Source: JBBSGC01 sp038254525
GTDB taxonomy: Bacteria; Actinomycetota; Actinomycetes; Propionibacteriales; Nocardioidaceae
NCBI GenBank assembly: GCA_038254525.1
Contig: JBBSGC010000020.1
Span: 1 to 20,338, forward strand
DNA: 20,338 bases
Reading direction: 5' to 3'
The notes under the pieces were generated by a model. The model had not been told where the DNA came from. It did no database searches and saw nothing but the letters and a program-made list of their open reading frames with translations. Both the position numbers and the translations under genes were made by a program. Positions 13,861 through 20,338 of this stretch are shown here, piece after piece. Each line of letters opens with the position of its first letter. Position 1 is the stretch's first letter.

Positions 13861-14772
13861 ATGCCCACGCACGCCGACTACCGGCTGAGCCAGCTCGACG
13901 AGCTCGAAGCCGAGGCGATCCATATCTTCCGCGAGGTCGCGGCCGAGTTCGAGAAGCCGGTGCTGATGTTCAGCGGTGGCAAGGACTCGATCTGCATGAT
14001 GCGCCTGGCCGAGAAGGCGTTCTATCCGGCCAAGATCCCGTTCCCGGTCCTGCAGGTCGACACCGGCTTCGACTTCCCCGAGGTGCTGAGCTGCCGCGAC
14101 TCGTGGGTCAGCCGGCTCGGCGTCAACCTGATCGTGGCCTCGGTCGACCAGGCGATCAAGGACGGCGTCGTCGTCGACGACGGCAAGACCAGCCGCAACC
14201 GGCTCCAGATCGGCACGTTGCTCAACGCCATCGAGGAGAACGGATTCACCGCGCTGTTCGGGGGGGGACGTCGCGACGAGGAGAAGGCACGTGCGAAGGA
14301 GCGTGTCTACTCCCACCGGGACGAGTTCGGCCAGTGGGACCCCAAGATGCAGCGGCCCGAGCTGTGGAGCCTCTACAACGGCCGGATCCGGGCCGGGGAG
14401 CACATGCGGATCTTCCCCCTGAGCAACTGGACCGAGCTCGACGTGTGGCACTACATCGGCCGCGAGCGCGTCCAGATCCCGACGATCTACTTCAGCCACC
14501 GGCGCGAGGTGGTCCTCCGCGACGGCATGCTGCTGAGCGCCGGCGACCACTTGCCGCTGAAGGCCCGCGAGACGCCCCAGACGCGGACCGTACGCTTTCG
14601 CACCGTTGGCGACATGACGCTGACCGGCTGTGTCGAGAGCTCCGCCGCGACGATCGACGAGATCATCGACGAGGTCGCCGTCGCCCGGGTGACCGAGCGG
14701 GGCGCCACGCGGGGCGACGACCGCTTCTCCGAGGCGGCCATGGAAGACCGCAAGCGGGAAGGCTACTTCTGA
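13861..14772 (+). CDS. cysD: Sulfate adenylyltransferase subunit 2 (CysD)
   Basis: CysD is the catalytic subunit of two-subunit ATP sulfurylase, making APS from sulfate and ATP with energy from GTP hydrolysis by CysN. The 303-residue chain has the PP-loop SGGKDS (38-43), QVDTGFDFPEV (65-75), and GGGRRDEEKARAKER (134-148), the family's phosphate-binding segment. It continues with FPLSNWTELDVWHYI (185-199) and the typical end DRFSEAAMEDRKREGYF. Length is standard. The ATG at 13861 follows GGGAG by 10 nt. Its stop codon overlaps the cysN start (TGATG), so the two subunits are made together. It lies 42 nt behind the permease gene in the same operon. Confidence 0.97.
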   Translation: MPTHADYRLSQLDELEAEAIHIFREVAAEFEKPVLMFSGGKDSICMMRLAEKAFYPAKIPFPVLQVDTGFDFPEVLSCRDSWVSRLGVNLIVASVDQAIKDGVVVDDGKTSRNRLQIGTLLNAIEENGFTALFGGGRRDEEKARAKERVYSHRDEFGQWDPKMQRPELWSLYNGRIRAGEHMRIFPLSNWTELDVWHYIGRERVQIPTIYFSHRREVVLRDGMLLSAGDHLPLKARETPQTRTVRFRTVGDMTLTGCVESSAATIDEIIDEVAVARVTERGATRGDDRFSEAAMEDRKREGYF

Positions 14773-16022
14773 TGGATCTGCTGCGGTTCGCCACCGCAGG
14801 CTCGGTCGACGACGGCAAGTCCACGCTGATCGGACGGCTCCTGCTGGACTCCAAGGCGATCTTCGAGGACCAGCTGGAGGCCGTCGAGCGCACCTCGTCG
14901 GCCAAGGGCTACGACTACACCGACCTCGCGCTGCTCACCGACGGCCTGCGCTCGGAGCGCGAGCAGGGCATCACGATCGACGTTGCGTACCGCTACTTCG
15001 CGACCCCCAACCGCAAGTTCATCATCGCCGATACGCCCGGGCACGTGCAGTACACCCGCAACATGGTCACCGGCGCCTCCACGGCAGACCTCGGCCTGGT
15101 GCTGGTGGACGCCCGGCAGGGGCTGACCGAGCAGAGCCGGCGGCATGCGGTGATCCTGTCGCTGCTGCGTGTGCCGCACCTGGTGCTGGCGGTCAACAAG
15201 ATGGACCTCGTGGACTACGACCCGGCGGTCTTCGACAAGATCCAGGCAGAGTTCACGGCGTTCGCGACCAAGCTGACGATTCCGGACCTCACGGTGATCC
15301 CGATCTCGGCGCTCAAGGGCGACAACGTGGTCAACCGAAGCGAGCACATGCCCTGGTACGAAGGGCCTTCGCTCATGCACCACCTGGAGCACGTGCACGT
15401 CGCCTCCGACCGTGACCTCGTCGACACCCGGCTGCCCGTCCAGTACGTCGTGCGGCCGAAGTCCGATGAGTTCCATGACTACCGGGGCTACGCGGGCCGG
15501 GTCGCCGGCGGCATCCTCAAGCCGGGCGACGATGTGCTTGTGCTGCCCAGCGGCTTCACCTCGCGGATCGCCGCCATCGACGTGTTCGACACCGAGGTCG
15601 ACGAGGCGTTCCCACCGATGTCGGTGACCGTACGCCTCGAGGACGACCTCGACGTCAGCCGCGGCGACATGCTGTGCCGACCGCAGAACGCCCCGACCCC
15701 GAGCCAGGACCTCGACGCGATGGTCTGCTGGATGGCCAACGCGCCGCTGCGGCCGAGGCAGAAGCTGGGGATCAAGCACACGACCCGGTCCGGGCGCGCG
15801 CTCGTCAAGGACCTGCAGTACCGCCTGGACGTCAACACCCTGCACCGGGACCTCGAGACGAAGGAGCTTGGTCTCAACGAGATCGGCCGGGTGCAGCTGC
15901 GCACGACAGTCCCGCTGCTGTGCGACCCCTACGAGCGGAACCGCACGACCGGTTCATTCATCCTGCTCGACGAGGCCACCGGCGTCACCGTCGGTGCAGG
16001 CATGATCAACGCCGGCAGCTGA
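14772..16022 (+). CDS. cysN: Sulfate adenylyltransferase subunit 1, GTPase (CysN)
   Basis: CysN is the GTPase subunit that drives APS formation by CysD. The 416-residue protein starts MDLLRFATAGSVDDGKSTLIG with G1 at GSVDDGKST (10-18), then SEREQGITIDVAYRYF (G2), ADTPGHVQYTRNMVTGAS (G3) and LAVNKMDLVDY (G4). EF-Tu-like domains II and III follow, ending FILLDEATGVTVGAGMI. It is a stand-alone CysN, about 200 residues shorter than CysNC fusions that carry an APS kinase at the C terminus; here the kinase is encoded separately, upstream. The ATG shares one base with the cysD stop (TGATG). A long inverted repeat after the gene may end the operon. Confidence 0.96.
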   Translation: MDLLRFATAGSVDDGKSTLIGRLLLDSKAIFEDQLEAVERTSSAKGYDYTDLALLTDGLRSEREQGITIDVAYRYFATPNRKFIIADTPGHVQYTRNMVTGASTADLGLVLVDARQGLTEQSRRHAVILSLLRVPHLVLAVNKMDLVDYDPAVFDKIQAEFTAFATKLTIPDLTVIPISALKGDNVVNRSEHMPWYEGPSLMHHLEHVHVASDRDLVDTRLPVQYVVRPKSDEFHDYRGYAGRVAGGILKPGDDVLVLPSGFTSRIAAIDVFDTEVDEAFPPMSVTVRLEDDLDVSRGDMLCRPQNAPTPSQDLDAMVCWMANAPLRPRQKLGIKHTTRSGRALVKDLQYRLDVNTLHRDLETKELGLNEIGRVQLRTTVPLLCDPYERNRTTGSFILLDEATGVTVGAGMINAGS

Positions 16023-16051
16023 GCGCGCTCACCGCCGGCCGGGTGGCCGCG

Positions 16052-16106
16052 TTTTGCGCAGTTGCGCACCGAAGTCAAGCCGCAGACCGTGCACTCCTGC
16101 GCAATT
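16052..16106. repeat. Long imperfect inverted repeat after cysN
   Basis: Arms 16052-16069 and 16089-16106 pair imperfectly around a 19-nt centre. The outer part TTGCGCAG / CTGCGCAA is perfect over 8 bp, and the inner part GCGCAC / GTGCAC pairs at 5 of 6 positions. The left arm also holds a direct repeat of TTGCGCA (16054-16060, 16062-16068). It may be a terminator of the cys operon or a dispersed repeat. The rest of the 163-bp gap (16023-16185) holds only a weak -10-like GATCCT 6 nt before the next start. Confidence 0.6.
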
Positions 16107-16185
16107 CGACCTCCGCCACCCGAGCGCGTGCGGGGTTGTGGATGACGGCCGCCGTTTTGGCGGCTGCTCGCGCGATCCTCCAGAT

Positions 16186-17124
16186 GTGTCCCCCACCACA
16201 GTTCCAACCGAGCTCCGCGGTCGGCCCTTCCTGCTGCAGGAGGCCCTACAGGCCGGGGTGAGCCGACGAGCGCTGCAAAGCCGTCACTACCGACGGCTGC
16301 ACCGCGGCGTCTACGTCTGCGCAGACGCGCCGTTTACCGTGCCGCTGCTCGCTGCGGGGGCGCTCCTGGTGCTGCCACCCGATGCCCTCGTGAGCCACCT
16401 GACCGCGCTGCAGCTGCTTGGCGCCGATGTCGGGCCGCGCTGGCCATTGCACTTCTCGACGATGCACCGCCGTCAGGTCCGCGTCGATGGGGTCACCTGC
16501 CATCGGTCCTTGCAGCCGCTCGCGCGACGAGAGCTGGACGGTCTGCCGATCTGCACGGCGCAGCAGGCCTGGGTGCAGTCCTCCCTGAAGCTCGATCTCG
16601 TCGAGCGGGTCGTCGCCGCCGAGCGGCTGCTGCACCTGGGCCGCACGACGTTGCCGGCCTTGTGGGACAACGCCCAGCGCCTTCAGCACGGTGTCGGGCC
16701 GGCCCGTCGCGCTTTGCTCCTGGTGCGCGAACGAGCAGAGTCCCCCCGCGAGACCACCCTGCGCCTGATGCTGGTGTTGTCGGGGCTCCCCGAGCCGAGG
16801 CTCAACGTGCCACTGGGCGACGAGCATGACTTCGTCGCTCGCCCGGACCTGGTCTACCTCGACCAACACGTGGCCGTGGAGTACGACGGGGAGCACCACT
16901 GGCGGGACCGGCGCCAGCGCGAGCATGACATCCACCGACGAGAGGCGCTCGAGAGTGGCGGCTGGCGAGTGATCGTGGTGACGGCGCAGAGCATACGGCG
17001 GCCACGGGATGTTGTTGAGCGCGTACACCGCGCGCTGACGGCGAGCGGCTACCGAGGCCCGGTGCCGAGCTTCGGCCCGCGGTGGCGCAGTCTGTTCGAG
17101 GGGGCTGGCCAGCCCGCCGCATAG
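16186..17124 (+). CDS. AbiEi-like N-terminal domain with DUF559 nuclease-like C terminus
   Basis: This 312-residue protein is of a kind widespread in actinomycetes. The N terminus (about 10-45: FLLQEALQAGVSRRALQSRHYRRLHRGVYV) is a small winged-helix domain like that of AbiEi antitoxins. The centre (to about 180) is the usual linker with LVSHLTALQLLG. The C terminus is DUF559, with a Vsr/PD-(D/E)xK-like core: E189 in SPRETTLRLML, RPDLVYLD with D221, and VAVEYDGEHH (230-238), then WRVIVVTAQ. The acidic residues expected of a metal-dependent nuclease are present. A true toxin-antitoxin role is unproven for this group and no partner gene is adjacent. GTG 16186 was chosen because it starts just before the winged helix; the frame is open 44 codons farther, through the inverted repeat. 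Confidence 0.8.
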   Translation: MSPTTVPTELRGRPFLLQEALQAGVSRRALQSRHYRRLHRGVYVCADAPFTVPLLAAGALLVLPPDALVSHLTALQLLGADVGPRWPLHFSTMHRRQVRVDGVTCHRSLQPLARRELDGLPICTAQQAWVQSSLKLDLVERVVAAERLLHLGRTTLPALWDNAQRLQHGVGPARRALLLVRERAESPRETTLRLMLVLSGLPEPRLNVPLGDEHDFVARPDLVYLDQHVAVEYDGEHHWRDRRQREHDIHRREALESGGWRVIVVTAQSIRRPRDVVERVHRALTASGYRGPVPSFGPRWRSLFEGAGQPAA

Positions 17125-17127
17125 GCT
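17122..17127 (+). promoter_or_regulatory. Predicted -10 box of pxpABC (leaderless)
   Basis: TAGGCT begins in the stop codon of the preceding gene and is followed by ggcgcact (8 nt) and the GTG of pxpA. This fixes the start against the in-frame upstream codon at 17082. Confidence 0.55.
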
Positions 17128-17135
17128 GGCGCACT

Positions 17136-17870
17136 GTGCAAACCTCCGTCGACCTCAACGCCGACCTCGGCGAGTCGTACGGGCGCTGGCGGCTCGGCGA
17201 CGACGAGGCACTGCTCGGCGTGGTCACCAGCGCCAACATCGCCTGCGGGTTCCACGCGGGTGACCCGACGACCCTGCTGCGCACCTGCGCCGCGGCTGCA
17301 GCGGCCGGCGTCGCGATCGGCGCCCAGGTGGGCTATGCCGACCTGCGCGGCTTCGGCCGGCGGTTCGTCGACGTGCCGCCGCAAGACCTGGTTGCCGATG
17401 TCCTCTACCAGCTCGCGGCGCTGGACGGGCTCGCCCGGGTGGCCGGTGGACGGGTCGCCTACGTCAAACCACACGGCGCGCTCTACTCCGCGGTCTTCGC
17501 GCACCAGGCCCAGGCGCGAGCGGTCGTGGAGGCGGTCACCGCCTACGACGCCGGCCTGGCCGTGCTGGGCTTCCCCGAGTCGGCGTTGCTCCGCGAGGCG
17601 ACCGCGGCCGGGCTGGCGGTGGTGCCGGAGGGGTTCGCCGACCGGGCGTACGCGGCGGACGGAACTCTGCTGCCGAGAGACGAGCCGGGTGCGGTTCTGG
17701 ACGACCCCGAGGCGATCGCGCAGCAGGCGGTGGCGCTGGCTCTGGCGGAGGAGGTGCAGTCGTTGTGCGTCCACGGCGACAGCCCGGCCGCCGTGGAGTC
17801 GGCAGCGGCGGTGCGCGCGGCGTTGACGGCGGCCGGGCTGGGCGTTCGGTCCTTCGTTGCGGCCGACTGA
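17136..17870 (+). CDS. pxpA: 5-oxoprolinase subunit PxpA (LamB/YcsF family)
   Basis: PxpA is one of three subunits of the prokaryotic ATP-dependent 5-oxoprolinase, which opens 5-oxoproline to glutamate. The 244-residue chain shows the family start VDLNADLGES (5-14), ANIACGFHAGDP (33-44), IGAQVGYADLRGFGRRF (61-77), VKPHGALY (110-117) and a late CVHGDSPAA. The usual HPG of the third motif is QVG here, a variation I remember as frequent in actinobacteria. Length is close to the usual 245-255. The GTG at 17136 gives the canonical N terminus and lies 8 nt after a TANNNT box. pxpB starts 1 nt after the stop, and pxpC follows, making a compact operon. Confidence 0.95.
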   Translation: MQTSVDLNADLGESYGRWRLGDDEALLGVVTSANIACGFHAGDPTTLLRTCAAAAAAGVAIGAQVGYADLRGFGRRFVDVPPQDLVADVLYQLAALDGLARVAGGRVAYVKPHGALYSAVFAHQAQARAVVEAVTAYDAGLAVLGFPESALLREATAAGLAVVPEGFADRAYAADGTLLPRDEPGAVLDDPEAIAQQAVALALAEEVQSLCVHGDSPAAVESAAAVRAALTAAGLGVRSFVAAD

Positions 17871-17871
17871 G

Positions 17872-18501
17872 GTGCGGCTGCTGCCCTGCGGCGACACGGC
17901 ACTGCTGCTCGAGTGCGACACCCTCGACGAGGTCGCCGCCTGGTCGGAACAGCTCACCGCGGCCGGTCTCGGACAGCTCGAGGAGATCGTCCCGGCGGCC
18001 CGGACGGTGCTGCTGCGGGTCCGGCCGGGATCGGTCACCCAGGTGCGCCGTGAGGTGCAGGCGCTCGACCCGGCCGCCGCCGCCCCACCTCTCCTCGACG
18101 ACCCGCCACCCGTGCCGGCCCCCGAGACCGCCATACCGGTCATCTACGACGGTCCGGACCTCTACGAGGTCGGCGAGCTCACCCGGCTGGGTGCGCGGGG
18201 GGTGGTGGAGGCGCACACCTCGCAGCTGTGGCGCGTGGCGTTCTGCGGGTTCCTGCCGGGGTTCGGCTACCTCGTCGGCGACGACGACCGGCTGCACGTG
18301 CCACGTCGCGCGGACCCACGGACGCGGGTACCCGCTGGTGCGGTCGGTCTGGCCGGTGAGTTCACCGGTGCCTACCCGCGGTCGTCGCCCGGGGGTTGGC
18401 AGCTCATCGGCCGCACCGACGCGCCGCTGTGGGACGTCGAACGTGATCCGCCCGCACTTCTGCGACCCGGCGTACGGGTGCACTTCGTGGCTGTCTCATG
18501 A
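17872..18501 (+). CDS. pxpB: 5-oxoprolinase subunit PxpB (KipI family)
   Basis: This 209-residue protein is the KipI-type subunit; with PxpC it forms the part that activates 5-oxoproline using ATP. Features are the N-terminal MRLLPCGDTALLLE-like strand pair, FCGFLPGFGYLVG (124-136), VPRRADPRTRVPAGAVGLAG (143-162) and YPRSSPGGWQLIGRT (168-182), all family signatures. The GTG start is one base after the pxpA stop (TGAGGTG) and ATGA joins its end to pxpC. In Bacillus the homologue KipI also inhibits the sporulation kinase KinA, but in an intact pxpABC operon the oxoprolinase role is the better call. Confidence 0.95.
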   Translation: MRLLPCGDTALLLECDTLDEVAAWSEQLTAAGLGQLEEIVPAARTVLLRVRPGSVTQVRREVQALDPAAAAPPLLDDPPPVPAPETAIPVIYDGPDLYEVGELTRLGARGVVEAHTSQLWRVAFCGFLPGFGYLVGDDDRLHVPRRADPRTRVPAGAVGLAGEFTGAYPRSSPGGWQLIGRTDAPLWDVERDPPALLRPGVRVHFVAVS

Positions 18502-19349
18502 CCGCCGTGCTGACCGTGCTCGATCCAGGACCGCTGGCTACGGTGCAGGACCAGGGGCGCGTCGGGCACGCGTCCTCGGGAGTGCCCCGGTCCGGAGCGG
18601 CGGACCGGGCGGCCCTGCGACTGGGCAACCGGCTGCTCGGCAACCGGGAGGACGCAGCAGGCATCGAGGCCACCCTGGGCGGCCTAGTGGTGCAGATGAA
18701 CGCGCCGCTGACCGTAGCGCTGACCGGCGCACCCGGGCCTGCGGAGGCGGCCGGGCGGACCGTGGCCCACGGGCAACCGGTGTGGCTCGAGGCCGATGCG
18801 GTGCTCAGGCTCGGGGCGCCGGCGGTCGGCCTCCGCACCTACCTGAGCGTGCGTGGCGGGATCGCCGTGCCGCAGATGCTGGGCTCGCGCTCCACGGACC
18901 TGCTCGCCGGCATCGGGCCGGCTCCGCTCAGCGGTGGCGACCGGCTGCCGGTCGGCCCGCCCGGTAGCGAACCGGCGACCGCCCAGGCCGCGAGCCGGCT
19001 GCCGCACGGCGAGCTCAGCCTGCGGATCCTGTTAGGCCCGCGCGACGACTGGTTCACCCCTGCCGCGGTCGCGCTGCTCGGCTCAGCCTGCTGGCGGGTC
19101 AGCGAGCGGTCCGACCGCGTGGGCATCCGCCTCGACGGACCCCTGCTCGAGCGCTCTGCCGGCGTGGAGCTGCCCAGCGAGGGATGCGTGCGGGGATCGA
19201 TCCAGGTCAGCGCCGACGGCTCGCCCATCCTGCTGGGCCCCGACTGCCCCGTGACCGGCGGCTACCCGGTGATCGCCGTGGTCGACGACGCCGACTGCGA
19301 TCTGGCAGGTCAGGCGCGGCCAGGCGACGTGCTGCGTTTCCGGCGGTGA
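18498..19349 (+). CDS. pxpC: 5-oxoprolinase subunit PxpC (KipA/biotin-dependent carboxyltransferase-like)
   Basis: This 283-residue protein shows the KipA family start VLDPGPLATVQDQGRVGHASSGVPRSGAAD (shown in part: ATVQDQGR, residues 14-21). Later come RTYLSVRGGIAVPQMLGSRST in the centre and SEGCVRGSIQV...PVTGGYPVIAVV near the end. These are conserved in PxpC and in related urea amidolyase domains, but the small size and the neighbours support PxpC. Its ATG overlaps the pxpB stop by 4 bp. The gene ends 41 bp before the converging ygfZ-like gene; that gap shows no convincing terminator. Confidence 0.95.
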   Translation: MTAVLTVLDPGPLATVQDQGRVGHASSGVPRSGAADRAALRLGNRLLGNREDAAGIEATLGGLVVQMNAPLTVALTGAPGPAEAAGRTVAHGQPVWLEADAVLRLGAPAVGLRTYLSVRGGIAVPQMLGSRSTDLLAGIGPAPLSGGDRLPVGPPGSEPATAQAASRLPHGELSLRILLGPRDDWFTPAAVALLGSACWRVSERSDRVGIRLDGPLLERSAGVELPSEGCVRGSIQVSADGSPILLGPDCPVTGGYPVIAVVDDADCDLAGQARPGDVLRFRR

Positions 19350-19390
19350 CCTGCGGGCGGTGAGCTGCGGCGGGGGGAGCTGGAATGACC

Positions 19391-20338
19391 TCAGCGCAGC
19401 GCCGGGCGGACGTGCAGTCCGATGTCGGGGTCAACCACCGGCTGCTGAGCGGCAGCCACGCCATCGGCGAGCAGCGTGACGTCGACCGGCACGTTGCGCT
19501 TGACCAGTGCCAGCGCGATCGGTCCGAGCTCGTGGTGGCGCGCCGACGAGCCGACGAACCCGACCCGGCGGCCATCCGCGGTCACCTCAGCCGCAGGCAG
19601 CGGCAGCCGGTCCGCAGAGCCGTCCAGGTGCAGCAGCGTCAGCCGCCGCGGCGGCCGGCCCAGCGTGTGCACGCGCGCCACCGTCTCCTGGCCTCGGTAG
19701 CACCCCTTGTCGAGGTGCACCGCTGAACCGAGCAGACCGAGCTCGTTGGGGATGCTCTTGTGGTCGCTGTCCACGCCGACCCGCGGGCGCCCCGACGCGA
19801 TCCGCAACGCCTCGAGAGCCCAGGTCCCCGACGGCGCCGACGGGTGCTCGCTCGCGTAGGACGTCAGCTCAGCCCGAGGAACCAGGAGCTCCCGCCCGAG
19901 CGGCTGGCCGTCGCCCCCGCCACCTGCCTCGTGCACGACCGCCAGCTGCTCGGTCACGACGGTGACCTCGACCCGCAACATGAAACGCATGGAGTCGAGG
20001 AAGTCCGCGAGCGCCCTTCCCGCACCGGCTTCGGTGTACGCGAGGAACGCCTCGCCGTCATCGGAACCGCGGAACGCGTGCTCGATGTGGCCCTGCGGCG
20101 ACAGGATCAAGGCCTCGGTCGCCTTGCCCGGCGCCAGCCGGTCGAAGGCCTGGGTGGCCAGCGCGTGCAGGTAGGTCAGCCGGTCCGCCCCGGCGACCCG
20201 CACCACGTCGAGGTGGGACAGGTCGACCCATCCCGCGCCTGACTGGAGGCGCCGCTGCTCGGCGACCGGGTTGCCGTAGTGCGCTGCGACGCCCGCGTCG
20301 GGTCCGTCGGCCTGGACGGCACCTGGCAGCGAGAGGAG
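19391..20338 (-). CDS. ygfZ: YgfZ/GcvT-like folate-binding protein, 3' part (5' end outside window)
   Basis: The frame is open from the right edge of the window to TGA 19391-19393, giving 315 residues without the N terminus. YgfZ-type proteins bind tetrahydrofolate and support iron-sulfur enzyme maintenance and tRNA modification. Visible features are HYGNPVAEQRRLQSGAGWVDLSHL near the start (DLSHLDVVRVAGADRLTYLHAL, the GcvT-like domain), RFMLRVEVTV, and the diagnostic loop DKGCYRGQETVARVHTLGRP with its conserved Cys. It ends with a small beta domain (VTADGRRVGFVGSSARH...ALALVKR). The GTG at 20206 is internal, not the true start. The gene converges on pxpC. Confidence 0.93.
   Translation of the reverse strand, partial: LLSLPGAVQADGPDAGVAAHYGNPVAEQRRLQSGAGWVDLSHLDVVRVAGADRLTYLHALATQAFDRLAPGKATEALILSPQGHIEHAFRGSDDGEAFLAYTEAGAGRALADFLDSMRFMLRVEVTVVTEQLAVVHEAGGGGDGQPLGRELLVPRAELTSYASEHPSAPSGTWALEALRIASGRPRVGVDSDHKSIPNELGLLGSAVHLDKGCYRGQETVARVHTLGRPPRRLTLLHLDGSADRLPLPAAEVTADGRRVGFVGSSARHHELGPIALALVKRNVPVDVTLLADGVAAAQQPVVDPDIGLHVRPALR

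Noticed and set aside
12877..14550. A 557-codon minus-strand frame opposite the permease and cysD.
   Set aside because: Same reason: it is rich in Asp, Gln, His and Arg, with no motif, and it spans two well-supported genes on the other strand.
1..20338. tRNA, rRNA, riboswitch, insertion sequence or prophage genes.
   Set aside because: No cloverleaf, conserved riboswitch core, transposase or integrase could be recognised on either strand by reading; no covariance or profile search was possible.

Overview
The window is high-GC DNA from a mycothiol-producing actinomycete. The evidence is the mshA gene, the SenX3-RegX3/PhoU set, abundant GTG starts, TANNNT -10 boxes placed 6-8 nt before start codons, and actinobacterial families such as DUF2516. 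Genus and species cannot be fixed from the sequence; a relative of Nocardioides or Streptomyces is an inference from gene content.

Layout. 1-5887 is a conserved actinomycete core block. It holds the end of a secreted/lipoprotein-like gene, the phosphate-sensing pair regX3-senX3 (minus strand), divergent phoU with a PHO-box-like direct repeat between them, phosphoglycerate mutase, a YbjN-like gene and mshA. 5888-6073 is a divergent control region. It contains four 15-bp tandem repeats, each carrying GGAAT; the copy nearest mshA forms a perfect SigR-type promoter (GGAAT-N18-GTT). 6074-8797 carries a short-chain dehydrogenase and the ribosome-associated GTPase TypA/BipA. 8798-9783 holds no intact gene that I trust except the N-terminal part of a decayed XRE-type regulator, plus a short 16-bp tandem repeat. 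9784-11573 (minus strand) carries a macro-domain protein, a DUF2516 membrane protein and a type II (Rhizobium etli-like) asparaginase. 11616-16022 is a sulfate-activation operon: an APS kinase fused to a shrunken ATP-sulfurylase-like domain, a TauE/SafE-type permease, cysD and cysN. 16186-17124 is an AbiEi-like/DUF559 gene, 17136-19349 is the 5-oxoprolinase operon pxpABC, and 19391-20338 (minus strand) is the 3' part of a YgfZ-type folate-binding protein gene.

How the genes work together. SenX3-RegX3 and PhoU sense phosphate and probably control their own divergent promoters. MshA makes the first mycothiol precursor and seems tied to thiol stress through SigR. CysD/CysN make APS, CysC turns it into PAPS, and the permease probably moves sulfate or a related anion. 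PxpABC recycles 5-oxoproline to glutamate. Most transcription units look leaderless, while genes inside operons are coupled by 1-4 bp overlaps or very short gaps.

I found no complete unknown system. The most interesting items are the SigR promoter with its multiplied -35 boxes, the degenerate sulfurylase domain on CysC, the macro domain lacking the usual second Asn of its NAAN motif, and the consistently leaderless gene starts. All functional calls are from reading motifs; no database search was run.
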